Source of the DNA: Eubacteriales bacterium
Lineage (GTDB): Bacteria; Bacillota; Clostridia; Lachnospirales; Lachnospiraceae
NCBI GenBank assembly: GCA_030527665.1
Contig: JAUNAK010000007.1
Location: 1-59,877 of the forward strand
Reading direction: 5' to 3'
DNA length: 59,877 nucleotides
A program made the translations under genes and the position numbers. The first letter of the stretch is position 1. Each line of letters opens with the position of its first letter. This document shows positions 8,037 through 14,614 of the stretch, piece after piece. Under the pieces are notes generated by a model that searched no databases, had not been told where the DNA came from, and was given only the letters and a program-made list of their open reading frames with translations.

Positions 8037-8627
8037 ATGGAAAAACGTACAGCGACAATTGAGAGAAATACAAAAGAAACAAAGATCAAAGTAACTCTTG
8101 ATCTGGACGGAAGCGGAAAAAGCAGTCTGAATACCGGTATCGGCTTTTTCGATCACATGCTGGACGGTTTTACCCGCCACGGTCTGTTTGATCTGGATGC
8201 TGTCTGCGACGGTGATACCGAAGTAGACTGCCACCACTCCATCGAAGATACCGGCATCGTACTCGGAACCGCTATCAAGGAAGCCGTCGGCGATAAAAAA
8301 GGGATCCGCCGCTACGGAAGCTGCATGCTCCCAATGGACGAAGCTCTCGTTCTCTGTGCCGTTGACCTGAGCGGTCGGCCATATCTGGTATATGATGCCG
8401 AATTCAAAGCTCCCAGCTGCGGAGACATGGATACCCAGATGGCCCGTGAGTTCTTCTATGCCATCAGCTATGCAGCCGGCATGAATCTGCACATCAAAGT
8501 TCTCTACGGCGAGAACGATCACCATATCATGGAAGCTATGTTCAAAGCCTTTGCCAAAGCTCTGGATCAGGCTGTTCAGTACGATCCGCGCATTACGGAT
8601 GTGCTCTCTACAAAGGGAAGCCTGTAA
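8037..8627 (+). CDS. hisB: imidazoleglycerol-phosphate dehydratase
   Basis: A 196-residue enzyme, the usual length for monofunctional HisB (EC 4.2.1.19), which dehydrates imidazole glycerol phosphate in histidine synthesis. The metal-binding histidine motifs are visible: FFDHMLDGFTRHG (about 38-50), DCHHSIEDTGI (about 64-74) and GENDHHIMEAMFKAFAKAL near 160-180. The start follows ACGAGGAATAAAAA. No other his gene is in the window, so the gene is isolated from its pathway here. Confidence 0.97.
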   Translation: MEKRTATIERNTKETKIKVTLDLDGSGKSSLNTGIGFFDHMLDGFTRHGLFDLDAVCDGDTEVDCHHSIEDTGIVLGTAIKEAVGDKKGIRRYGSCMLPMDEALVLCAVDLSGRPYLVYDAEFKAPSCGDMDTQMAREFFYAISYAAGMNLHIKVLYGENDHHIMEAMFKAFAKALDQAVQYDPRITDVLSTKGSL

Positions 8628-8706
8628 TGCATTCAGCCCCAAGACTGTGCACGAATCTTCTTATAGAAGCTATATTTTAAACCGCAAAACTAAAAACTTT
8701 GTTTTT

Positions 8707-8771
8707 AACTGCAAAACGAGAGGATGTTCATCCCCGATCTGTCCGGGCGAACCTCCTCTCGTTTTGTAGTT
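8707..8771 (+). terminator. long hairpin downstream of hisB
   Basis: A perfect 17-bp stem (AACTGCAAAACGAGAGG, 8707-8723, with its complement at 8755-8771) around a 31-base loop. No clean T run follows, so it may be an RNA stabiliser or part of the structured block beyond it rather than a classical terminator. Confidence 0.6.
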
Positions 8772-8860
8772 TATCTCAGTCGAGAAGACTCCCACTTCTG
8801 CAAGTGGTGAGTAATTACAAGATCATCTCTGTGGGAGTCCAATCTCCGACTGAGATAAAC
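8769..8860. repeat. inverted pair of the hairpin motif (copies 2 and 3)
   Basis: The left arm at 8769-8799 (TTTATCTCAGTCGAGAAG, then ACTCCCAC) is the reverse complement of the motif at 1464-1500. The right arm at 8831-8860 (GTGGGAGTCCAATCTC, then CGACTGAGATAAA) repeats it in the forward sense. The arms form an imperfect 30-base inverted repeat with a 31-base centre. Confidence 0.75.
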
Positions 8861-8878
8861 GCTCCGCAGGGATGCACA

Positions 8879-8922
8879 GGGATTCGGATGGGTAGATGTC
8901 AGCTAATACTGACCCGAATCCC
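8879..8922. other. hairpin inside the non-coding block after hisB
   Basis: A 9-bp stem (GGGATTCGG, 8879-8887, with CCGAATCCC, 8914-8922). The block 8628-8995 contains no plausible gene but has at least three stable inverted repeats in a row. This suggests a structured RNA or the remnant of a small transposable element. Confidence 0.5.
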
Positions 8923-8995
8923 GCGCCAAGTTTCGCAGCGCTCGACTTGAATGATATGGATCGATGAATCGCATCCCCAACATTTATTTTAGAGC

Positions 8996-9039
8996 AAAAA
9001 AATCCTGCTGCGGAGACTAACAGGCAGCAGGATTTTTTT
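8996..9039. terminator. bidirectional terminator
   Basis: AATCCTGCTGC / GCAGCAGGATT stem (11 bp), preceded by an A tract and followed by a T tract. It can therefore serve both the rightward hisB side and the leftward 39-codon gene. Confidence 0.9.
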
Positions 9040-9066
9040 ATATGTTATATACAAATATGGTATGAA

Positions 9067-9186
9067 TTACTGTACGTAGAAATCAGAGAAGTGATCTTTG
9101 TTTCCCTCAAACTGCAGATACTCTTTCAGCTCATTTACATTAAATCCACCAAAGCAAACGTTGAATAATTTCTCAATCTTTCTCAT
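9067..9186 (-). CDS. orphan small peptide (39 aa)
   Basis: A 39-codon frame: MRKIEKLFNVCFGGFNVNE, ending DHFSDFYVQ. It starts 8 bases after TAAGGAGAGATGGGTT, an excellent ribosome site. It has its own promoter and terminator, which argues strongly for a real gene. The peptide is aromatic-rich with one cysteine and a central Gly-Gly. No processing protease, transporter or modifying enzyme is near. Function unknown. Confidence 0.65.
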   Translation of the reverse strand: MRKIEKLFNVCFGGFNVNELKEYLQFEGNKDHFSDFYVQ

Positions 9187-9283
9187 AACCCATCTCTCCT
9201 TAATAATTTGATCTTATATATGAATTTGAACCCGAACTTTTGTTGAGTTCAAGGTGTTGTGTTCCTTACATGTATAATCATAT

Positions 9284-9311
9284 ATTATCTTTTGAGATTG
9301 GTTTAGGTCAA
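9284..9311 (-). promoter_or_regulatory. promoter of the 39-codon peptide gene
   Basis: On the minus strand, TTGACC (9306-9311), a 16-base spacer and GATAAT (9284-9289), about 100 bases before the start codon. The dyad GTCAAAA/TTTTGAC around 9307-9341 overlaps its -35 and could be the end of the Nudix transcript or an operator. Confidence 0.5.
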
Positions 9312-9414
9312 AAACCGACCGATGATACGTCGATTTTGACTTTTTATTTCTGATAGAAATTCCTCCATCTTCTGCAGGACGGACAAATGCGCTCCTTCGG
9401 GATCAGCTATTTGA

Positions 9415-9936
9415 TCAGCTGACTGAATATCCCTCCGCATCAAATGCCTGCAGAATTCTCTCATAATGCATAAATCCAGCACTGTTGAATAGCTCTGTGA
9501 TCTCCTTCCAGTCTGCGATCCTGTAGGCAATCGCCTCGGACTCCTGAATGATCACGTCTGCGTCTGTGAAATCCATGTGGAAGTGATAGATATCTACGAA
9601 GTAATTATCGCCTCGTTCCAGATCCACATTGGAATAAGTATAAACGCATCGTCCTTCGGCTTTGCTGACATCCAAACCGGTCTCTTCCTGTACTTCCCGG
9701 CATACCGCCTCAAAGGAACTCTCACCGGCATGCACGCCGCCGCCGGAAACCTCCCAGACACCGGCCGCCCACTTCTTGTCCAGAGAGCGCTGTGTGATCA
9801 GAAAACGATGATCCGGCCGTTCAATGATCGCCAGTACGATCAGCTGGTACTCTCCCTCCTTCAGAAAGCTTCCTTTTCTCGGAAGGGTCCGACCTGTTTT
9901 TTCTTTTTTATCATTATAAATATCAAAGTATTCCAT
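9415..9936 (-). CDS. Nudix hydrolase
   Basis: A 173-residue protein. The ATG at 9936 follows AAGAGG; the frame remains open 51 codons further upstream, but that part is low-quality and lacks a ribosome site. A complete Nudix box at 66-88 fits GX5EX7REUXEEXGU (G66, E72, R80, E81, E84, E85, G87), so it should be a metal-dependent pyrophosphohydrolase. The N-terminus MEYFDIYNDKKEKTGRTLPR resembles the isopentenyl-diphosphate isomerase-like/YfcD group of Nudix enzymes. The substrate cannot be assigned. Confidence 0.92.
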   Translation of the reverse strand: MEYFDIYNDKKEKTGRTLPRKGSFLKEGEYQLIVLAIIERPDHRFLITQRSLDKKWAAGVWEVSGGGVHAGESSFEAVCREVQEETGLDVSKAEGRCVYTYSNVDLERGDNYFVDIYHFHMDFTDADVIIQESEAIAYRIADWKEITELFNSAGFMHYERILQAFDAEGYSVS

Positions 9937-10355
9937 ATGGTACAACCTCTTTTGCTCTGTTCTATGTGTTTGATACACGCGCCTATTATAATAAAAAAAG
10001 CAGGAAACTACAATTGCAACTTGCACGCAAAAAACTGTACCTGAAACTGTACCCAAAAGCTGCATCTGAAGTAACAGAAACTCTCGCACAAAGGGCTCAT
10101 CACGACGCTCTTTTCATCTGAAGCAGCAGAAAGAGTCACATGAGGGCATATTACGGCTCTTTTTTATGAATACGATCACAATACAAGTCCCAATTAAAAA
10201 TTTTATATCAATATTATTTTCGTTCATATTTTGTTTGCAAATTCTTCATTTTACGAACAAGAAGTGCACACAATTCCCCTGTATCATAAAGACCATAGAA
10301 ACAAGCAAGTTTCTTTTCATATGACCCGGGGAACCGGGTATTCTCCTTCCTTATT
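9937..10355. other. intergenic region without a supported gene
   Basis: About 420 bases upstream of the Nudix gene. It holds short direct repeats (CTGTACCTGAAACTGTACC near 10035) and a weak hairpin followed by a T run near 10130-10170. The few open frames lack ribosome sites and family resemblance. Confidence 0.6.
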
Positions 10356-10395
10356 AAAAAACGGAACCGCTATTGCTGGAGCGGTTCCGTTTTTA
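10356..10395. terminator. terminator of the SGNH hydrolase gene
   Basis: AAAAAACGGAACCGC / GCGGTTCCGTTTTTA, a near-perfect 15-bp stem with A and T tracts on both sides, 35 bases beyond the minus-strand stop. Confidence 0.9.
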
Positions 10396-10430
10396 TATGC
10401 AAAATTATCACTTCTCGTGGCAGAAGCCTG

Positions 10431-11324
10431 TCACTCAAACAGCTTCATCAGTACTTTCGCATAGACTTCATGTCCCTCTACCGATGGATGATTGATTCCA
10501 TTGGCCAGCAGTTTTTCCCAGGGACATCCGGCTTTTTCCGCAGCATCCCAGACTGCACGAACATCTGCAAGACATACATTCTCCTCTGCAGCAACTTCCC
10601 GGATCTTTTCCGCCCGAAGAGCGGTTGTCGGCTCAGCTGCAGCATCTCCCAAAAGTGTGTTGGGAAGATCCCCGTTCGGCGTCAGCAGAATGATATCTGC
10701 ATCCGTTGTCTCCTTGATTCTTCTGACCATACTCTGAAGCAGCGTTTTATAATAGTCTGCATCTCCAAAATGCGTATCATCCCAGTTCAGCGATCCATTG
10801 ATCAGCACCAGATCCGGACTGTAACGAAGTACATCCCTCTCCAGACGGTCCATCATGGAAATCAGATGATCCCCGGCAATTCCCGAATTAATAACCGAGA
10901 CCGATGTATATTCATATTTATCGATCAAAGCTGTTCTGAATTTTTCAATGTAGCTTTCTCTTGCATCATAAACTTCAACAGCAGGTACGCCCCCCATCTT
11001 CTCTATGATCTCTTTGATCCGTTCCGGACCTTCTCCTGCACCGATTGCAGCAAAAATACTGCCCATTTTCGCTTTGATTTCTTCCGTCATCAATGCTTCA
11101 AAATGTCCTGCAGTGACCGAGTCTCCGATGGCCGCGATCAGCGGATTCTTTTTTTCAAGCCCGTCTTCATCCGCAAAGCCAAATACAGCTCCGGCCATTC
11201 CGGTATTTTCTTTCATTTTCCGAATAAACCGCTCCGGTCTTGCCGGACTTGGATTCACAAACTCCTCTGCGCATTTCAAAAAAATCTCCTGATACGGCTG
11301 TGCGATTCTGAATGTTGTTTTCAT
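10431..11324 (-). CDS. SGNH/GDSL-family hydrolase
   Basis: A 297-residue esterase/lipase-like enzyme without signal peptide. The catalytic blocks are visible: IAAIGDSVTAGHFE (block I serine, about 64-77), NSGIAGDHL (block II), LVLINGSLNWDD (block III-like) and GINHPSVEGHEVYAKVL (block V Asx-His, about 275-291). The first 60 residues form an extra N-terminal segment not usual in minimal SGNH enzymes. The ATG follows CCAGGAGGATAAT. Likely a carbohydrate or acyl-ester deacylase. Monocistronic. Confidence 0.85.
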   Translation of the reverse strand: MKTTFRIAQPYQEIFLKCAEEFVNPSPARPERFIRKMKENTGMAGAVFGFADEDGLEKKNPLIAAIGDSVTAGHFEALMTEEIKAKMGSIFAAIGAGEGPERIKEIIEKMGGVPAVEVYDARESYIEKFRTALIDKYEYTSVSVINSGIAGDHLISMMDRLERDVLRYSPDLVLINGSLNWDDTHFGDADYYKTLLQSMVRRIKETTDADIILLTPNGDLPNTLLGDAAAEPTTALRAEKIREVAAEENVCLADVRAVWDAAEKAGCPWEKLLANGINHPSVEGHEVYAKVLMKLFE

Positions 11325-11842
11325 ATTATCCTCCTGGTATTCTTCTCAAAGGTCTGTCTCCGACAGTTCTGCGTGCAAACGCTCCTGTAAGCTTCACGCT
11401 CAAGATACTAGGAATATAATACTACTTATTCTCATTCTATGTATACGCCAACACCGATTATTTCTATCGCACGATCCACATCGCAGCCGGGATGCCCACC
11501 TCTTCTGCAAACCGAAATCACTCCGACTGAGAGCAGCCTTCAGCTCCGTGTGCAGATCCTCTTTGAGATTCTCGCTTTGATTAGGAATTTGCACGCATAC
11601 TTGTGACTTAAGTCATGTGAGGTTCAGTTTACGGTAATATAAAATCTCCTGTATAAAAAAGCGGAACCGCTGCTTTTCAGGCGGTTCCGTTTTCATAAAT
11701 ATATATAGCTATTTATCGTGTTATATAGCTATTTATCACGTTATACAGTTATTGTGAAGCCTTGCAAACCGGCATGGGGCAGTCATTCATCAGCTACGCC
11801 GGATTGCTGCTGATTCGATTGCTGCCCTGTTCACATAGAAGT
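11325..11842. other. intergenic region between SGNH and hcp genes
   Basis: About 500 bases. Apart from the terminator at 11657-11693 and a duplicated TTATATAGCTATTTATC(A/G)CG phrase near 11700-11745, nothing convincing is seen. A minus-strand stretch at 11400-11594 reads as protein only with frameshifts. Confidence 0.6.
11657..11693. terminator. terminator downstream of hcp
   Basis: AAAAGCGGAACCGC / GCGGTTCCGTTTT stem with one bulge and flanking A/T tracts. It shares its GGAACCGC core with the terminators at 5181 and 10356. Confidence 0.8.
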
Positions 11843-13441
11843 TTAGTTATTCAGCAGCTGTGCCAGATCCTGCTCCGGTGTGGTGATCGGCGCGATGCCG
11901 TAATTCTCAACCAGAACATTCAGTACGTTCGGAGAGATAAATGCCGGCAGTGACGGTCCCAGCTTGATATTTTTGATTCCGAGATGCAGCAGTGTCAGCA
12001 GGATACATACCGCTTTCTGCTCATACCAGGAAAGTACGAAGGACAGAGGAAGCTCATTAACAGAGCATCCAAATACTTCTGCCAGTGCCACAGCAACCTG
12101 AATTGCACCGTATGCATCGTTGCACTGTCCCATATCCATCAGTCTCGGAAGTCCGCCGATCTCTCCCAGATCCAGATCATTGAAACGGAATTTGCCGCAG
12201 GCCAGTGTCAGTACAATGCTGTCTGCCGGTGTCTGCTTCACAAACTCGGTATAATAGTTTCTGCCCGGTTTTGCACCATCACAGCCTGCCACCAGGAAAA
12301 AGTGACGGATCGCACCAGCCTTTACAGCCTCTACGACCGTGCCGGCATGAGACAGGATCGCTGCATGACCGAAACCGGTGGTAACTTCGTTTCCTCCATT
12401 GATGCCGGTGAATTCCTGATCCTCCGCATATCCGCCGAGCTCCAGAGCCTTCGCGATGACCGGCGAGAAATCCTTTTTCTCATCGATATGTACGGCACCC
12501 GGAAAAGCGACTACTTCGGTTGTAAATACACGGTCAGCATAGCTTGCTTTCGGCGGCATCAGGCAGTTGGTAGTGAAGAGGACGGCACCCGGCATGTTGT
12601 CAAATTCTTTACGCTGGTTCTGCCATGCGGTACCGAAATTACCCTTCAGATGTGCATATTTTTTCAGTTCCGGATAGGCATGTGCCGGCAGCATCTCCCC
12701 GTGGGTATAGATATTGATTCCCTTTCCTTCGGTCTGCTCCAGCAGCATCTGCAGGTCCTTCAGATCATGTCCGGTAACTACAATGAACGGTCCCTTTTCC
12801 ACCTTCAGCGGTACGGCAGTCGGTTCCGGTGTTCCGTATGTCTGTGTATTTGCCTTATCCAGAAGTGCCATGCATTTCAGGTTGATCTCACCAACCTTCA
12901 GAACTGCAGCAAGCAGCTCATCCGCGCTTTCTTCATATCCAATCTTGAACAGAGCTTCACAGAAGAAGCGGTTGACATCCTCGTCATGATAACCGAGTAC
13001 ATCCGCATGATAGGCATAGGCAGCCATACCGCGGATTCCGAAAAGAATCAGAGACTTCAGTGAACGAATATCTTCATTCGCAGTCCACAGATTCCGCATG
13101 TCATACTCATCGGTTCTGCCGCAGGCCGTTGCACAGGTATCACAGTCCGGTGCAAAAACTGCCTTTTCTGCTCTGACCCTGCTGATCATTTCACGAATGG
13201 CATCATCATCGAAGCTTACATTGGTAATTGTTGTAAACAGGCCTTCAATAATTGTCCGCCAGGTATTTTCTGTCGGAGTCACATTTCCATCCATGGCTCT
13301 TGCAAGTCCGATCAGCGCTCCTGTCAGCTCATCCTGTAATCCTGCCGTAGCTGCAGACTTGCCGCATACACCGGCTTTTCCCATACAGCCCGTACATCCT
13401 GCTGTCTGCTCACACTGATAACAAAACATATTTTCACTCAT
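11843..13441 (-). CDS. hcp: hydroxylamine reductase (hybrid-cluster protein)
   Basis: A 532-residue Hcp. The N-terminal cysteine cluster (Cys7, 10, 16, 19, 26 in CYQCEQTAGCTGC, later GVCGK) binds the cubane-type iron-sulfur cluster. The C-terminal two thirds hold the hybrid-cluster ligands, including DTCATACGR (about 99-107), TTNCLMPP, VAGCDGAKPGR and LACGKFRFND. Hcp handles nitrosative stress (NO or hydroxylamine reduction) in the cytoplasm. It overlaps the preceding zinc-ribbon gene by 4 bases (ATGA), so the two are translationally coupled. The divergent Crp/Fnr gene is the probable regulator. Confidence 0.96.
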   Translation of the reverse strand: MSENMFCYQCEQTAGCTGCMGKAGVCGKSAATAGLQDELTGALIGLARAMDGNVTPTENTWRTIIEGLFTTITNVSFDDDAIREMISRVRAEKAVFAPDCDTCATACGRTDEYDMRNLWTANEDIRSLKSLILFGIRGMAAYAYHADVLGYHDEDVNRFFCEALFKIGYEESADELLAAVLKVGEINLKCMALLDKANTQTYGTPEPTAVPLKVEKGPFIVVTGHDLKDLQMLLEQTEGKGINIYTHGEMLPAHAYPELKKYAHLKGNFGTAWQNQRKEFDNMPGAVLFTTNCLMPPKASYADRVFTTEVVAFPGAVHIDEKKDFSPVIAKALELGGYAEDQEFTGINGGNEVTTGFGHAAILSHAGTVVEAVKAGAIRHFFLVAGCDGAKPGRNYYTEFVKQTPADSIVLTLACGKFRFNDLDLGEIGGLPRLMDMGQCNDAYGAIQVAVALAEVFGCSVNELPLSFVLSWYEQKAVCILLTLLHLGIKNIKLGPSLPAFISPNVLNVLVENYGIAPITTPEQDLAQLLNN

Positions 13442-13707
13442 GCCCCTGCTCCTCTGCTCATTTTTTCTCTTTCTTTCTGACTGTTGGCAACCTTCATCAG
13501 CTGCTCATACATCGTCTCACCCACACATTTCTTTGCATACTGGCACCAGCGTACACAGTTTAAAGATTCATTGTATGCAACAAAACCACAATGCTCACAG
13601 ACTACCTCTGTGTCCACTGAAAAGATTTCAATTTCATGTCCGCACTGCGGGCAGATCCGTTCTTCGATCGTAATATCTTTTTTTCCCTGACATCCTTCAA
13701 ATATCAT
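13438..13707 (-). CDS. small zinc-ribbon/cysteine-rich protein coupled to hcp
   Basis: 89 residues from the ATG at 13707, which has GGGGTG seven bases upstream; an in-frame GTG at 13716 would add three residues. It contains a rubredoxin/zinc-ribbon pair CPQCGHEIEIFSVDTEVVCEHCG (about 19-41) and a second cysteine group CVRWCQYAKKC (about 51-61), suggesting one zinc plus possibly an iron-sulfur site. It overlaps hcp by 4 bases. An electron-transfer or accessory role for Hcp is inferred from this coupling. I do not recognise a named family. Confidence 0.8.
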   Translation of the reverse strand: MIFEGCQGKKDITIEERICPQCGHEIEIFSVDTEVVCEHCGFVAYNESLNCVRWCQYAKKCVGETMYEQLMKVANSQKEREKMSRGAGA

Positions 13708-13751
13708 CGTATGCACCCCATTTCCAATTGCGTTTGCGAGTATGTCTATAC

Positions 13752-13757
13752 TATAAT
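13752..13757 (+). promoter_or_regulatory. -10 element of the Crp/Fnr gene
   Basis: TATAAT, 49 bases before the regulator's start. On the opposite strand, TTGTTG-N17-TATAGA in the same interval is a candidate promoter for the zinc-ribbon/hcp operon. Confidence 0.5.
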
Positions 13758-13768
13758 GGATTCATTCC

Positions 13769-13793
13769 AACAAATATGTTTGTTTTCCAACAA
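13769..13793. promoter_or_regulatory. candidate Crp/Fnr operator between crp-like and hcp genes
   Basis: Two overlapping palindromes: AACAAATATGTTTGTT (13769-13784) and TTGTTTTCCAACAA (13780-13793). They sit just downstream of the regulator's -10 and over the -35 side of the divergent hcp promoter. This fits autorepression plus control of hcp. Confidence 0.55.
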
Positions 13794-13805
13794 AAAGAGG
13801 GATTT

Positions 13806-14486
13806 ATGAAAAAATATTTACCGGTATTCCGCAGAAGCTCCTTTTTCACCGGCATGGAGGATACGGAGATCCTCTCGATCCTGCACTGTGTGAATGCAGC
13901 ACTTCTGAAAAAAAAGAAAAATGAATATATTTTCCGGGCAGGAGATTCGACCGAAGTCATGGGACTTGTTCTGTCCGGCTCGGTACTGGTCATTCAGGAG
14001 GACCTGTGGGGACACCGCAACATTCTGTCCCACTGCATTCCCGGCGAGTTTTTCGGTGAACCCTACGCGGCAAAGCCGGGTTCCGTTCTGAATGTCAGTG
14101 TTGTTGCCGAAGAGGATTGTGAGATCCTGCTGCTCAATGTACGCCGGATGCTGACCACCTGTTCCACTGCCTGTGACCAGCACCAGAAGCTGATCCGCAA
14201 TCTGGTCAGCGTACTGGCTAACAAGATCCTGCTCTTCAATGACAAGATCACCCACATCAGCAAGCGCTCCACGAGGGATAAACTTCTCTCCTATCTGTCT
14301 TCGGAATCGCTCCGGCATTCGTCTCTTTCTTTTGACATCCCCTATGACCGTCAGGAGCTTGCCGACTATCTCTGTGTCGAACGTGCAGCCATGTCTGCAG
14401 AGCTGTCACGACTGCAGAAAGAAGGCATTCTGCTGACGAAACGGAATCATTTTGAACTTCTGGTCTCCCCGGATGATGCAACATAA
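13806..14486 (+). CDS. Crp/Fnr-family transcriptional regulator
   Basis: 226 residues from the ATG at 13806, which follows AGAGGGATTT; the frame is open further upstream but crosses the promoter. The N-terminal cyclic-nucleotide-type sensor fold spans about 1-125 (NEYIFRAGDSTEVMGLVLSG, then HCIPGEFFGEP). The C-terminal winged helix-turn-helix spans about 150-215 (YDRQELADYLCVERAAMSAELSRLQKEG). There is no Fnr-type cysteine cluster at the N-terminus, so a haem or other effector is possible. Divergent from hcp. Functionally it resembles HcpR-type nitrosative-stress regulators, by context only. Confidence 0.92.
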   Translation: MKKYLPVFRRSSFFTGMEDTEILSILHCVNAALLKKKKNEYIFRAGDSTEVMGLVLSGSVLVIQEDLWGHRNILSHCIPGEFFGEPYAAKPGSVLNVSVVAEEDCEILLLNVRRMLTTCSTACDQHQKLIRNLVSVLANKILLFNDKITHISKRSTRDKLLSYLSSESLRHSSLSFDIPYDRQELADYLCVERAAMSAELSRLQKEGILLTKRNHFELLVSPDDAT

Positions 14487-14546
14487 ACCTCTGCTTTCTC
14501 CGGATGGTACCTGATCAAAAACAACAGCAGCTTCAGCCTTTGATAC

Positions 14547-14590
14547 AAAAAAGCGCAGAGAACTTTGTATGGTTCCCTGCGCTGTTTTTT
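14547..14590. terminator. bidirectional terminator between convergent genes
   Basis: AAAAAAGCGCAGAGAAC pairs with GTTCCCTGCGCTGTTTTTT (one mismatch). A and T tracts serve both the Crp gene and the D-aminoacylase gene. Confidence 0.85.
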
Positions 14591-14614
14591 CTTCTTATAA
14601 ATTTTCTGATTATA

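Noticed and set aside
11400-11594. Possible gene remnant upstream of the SGNH gene
   Set aside because: Protein-like phrases (FAEEVGIPAAMWIVR) appear only across different frames, no family is recognisable and the start codon is weak.
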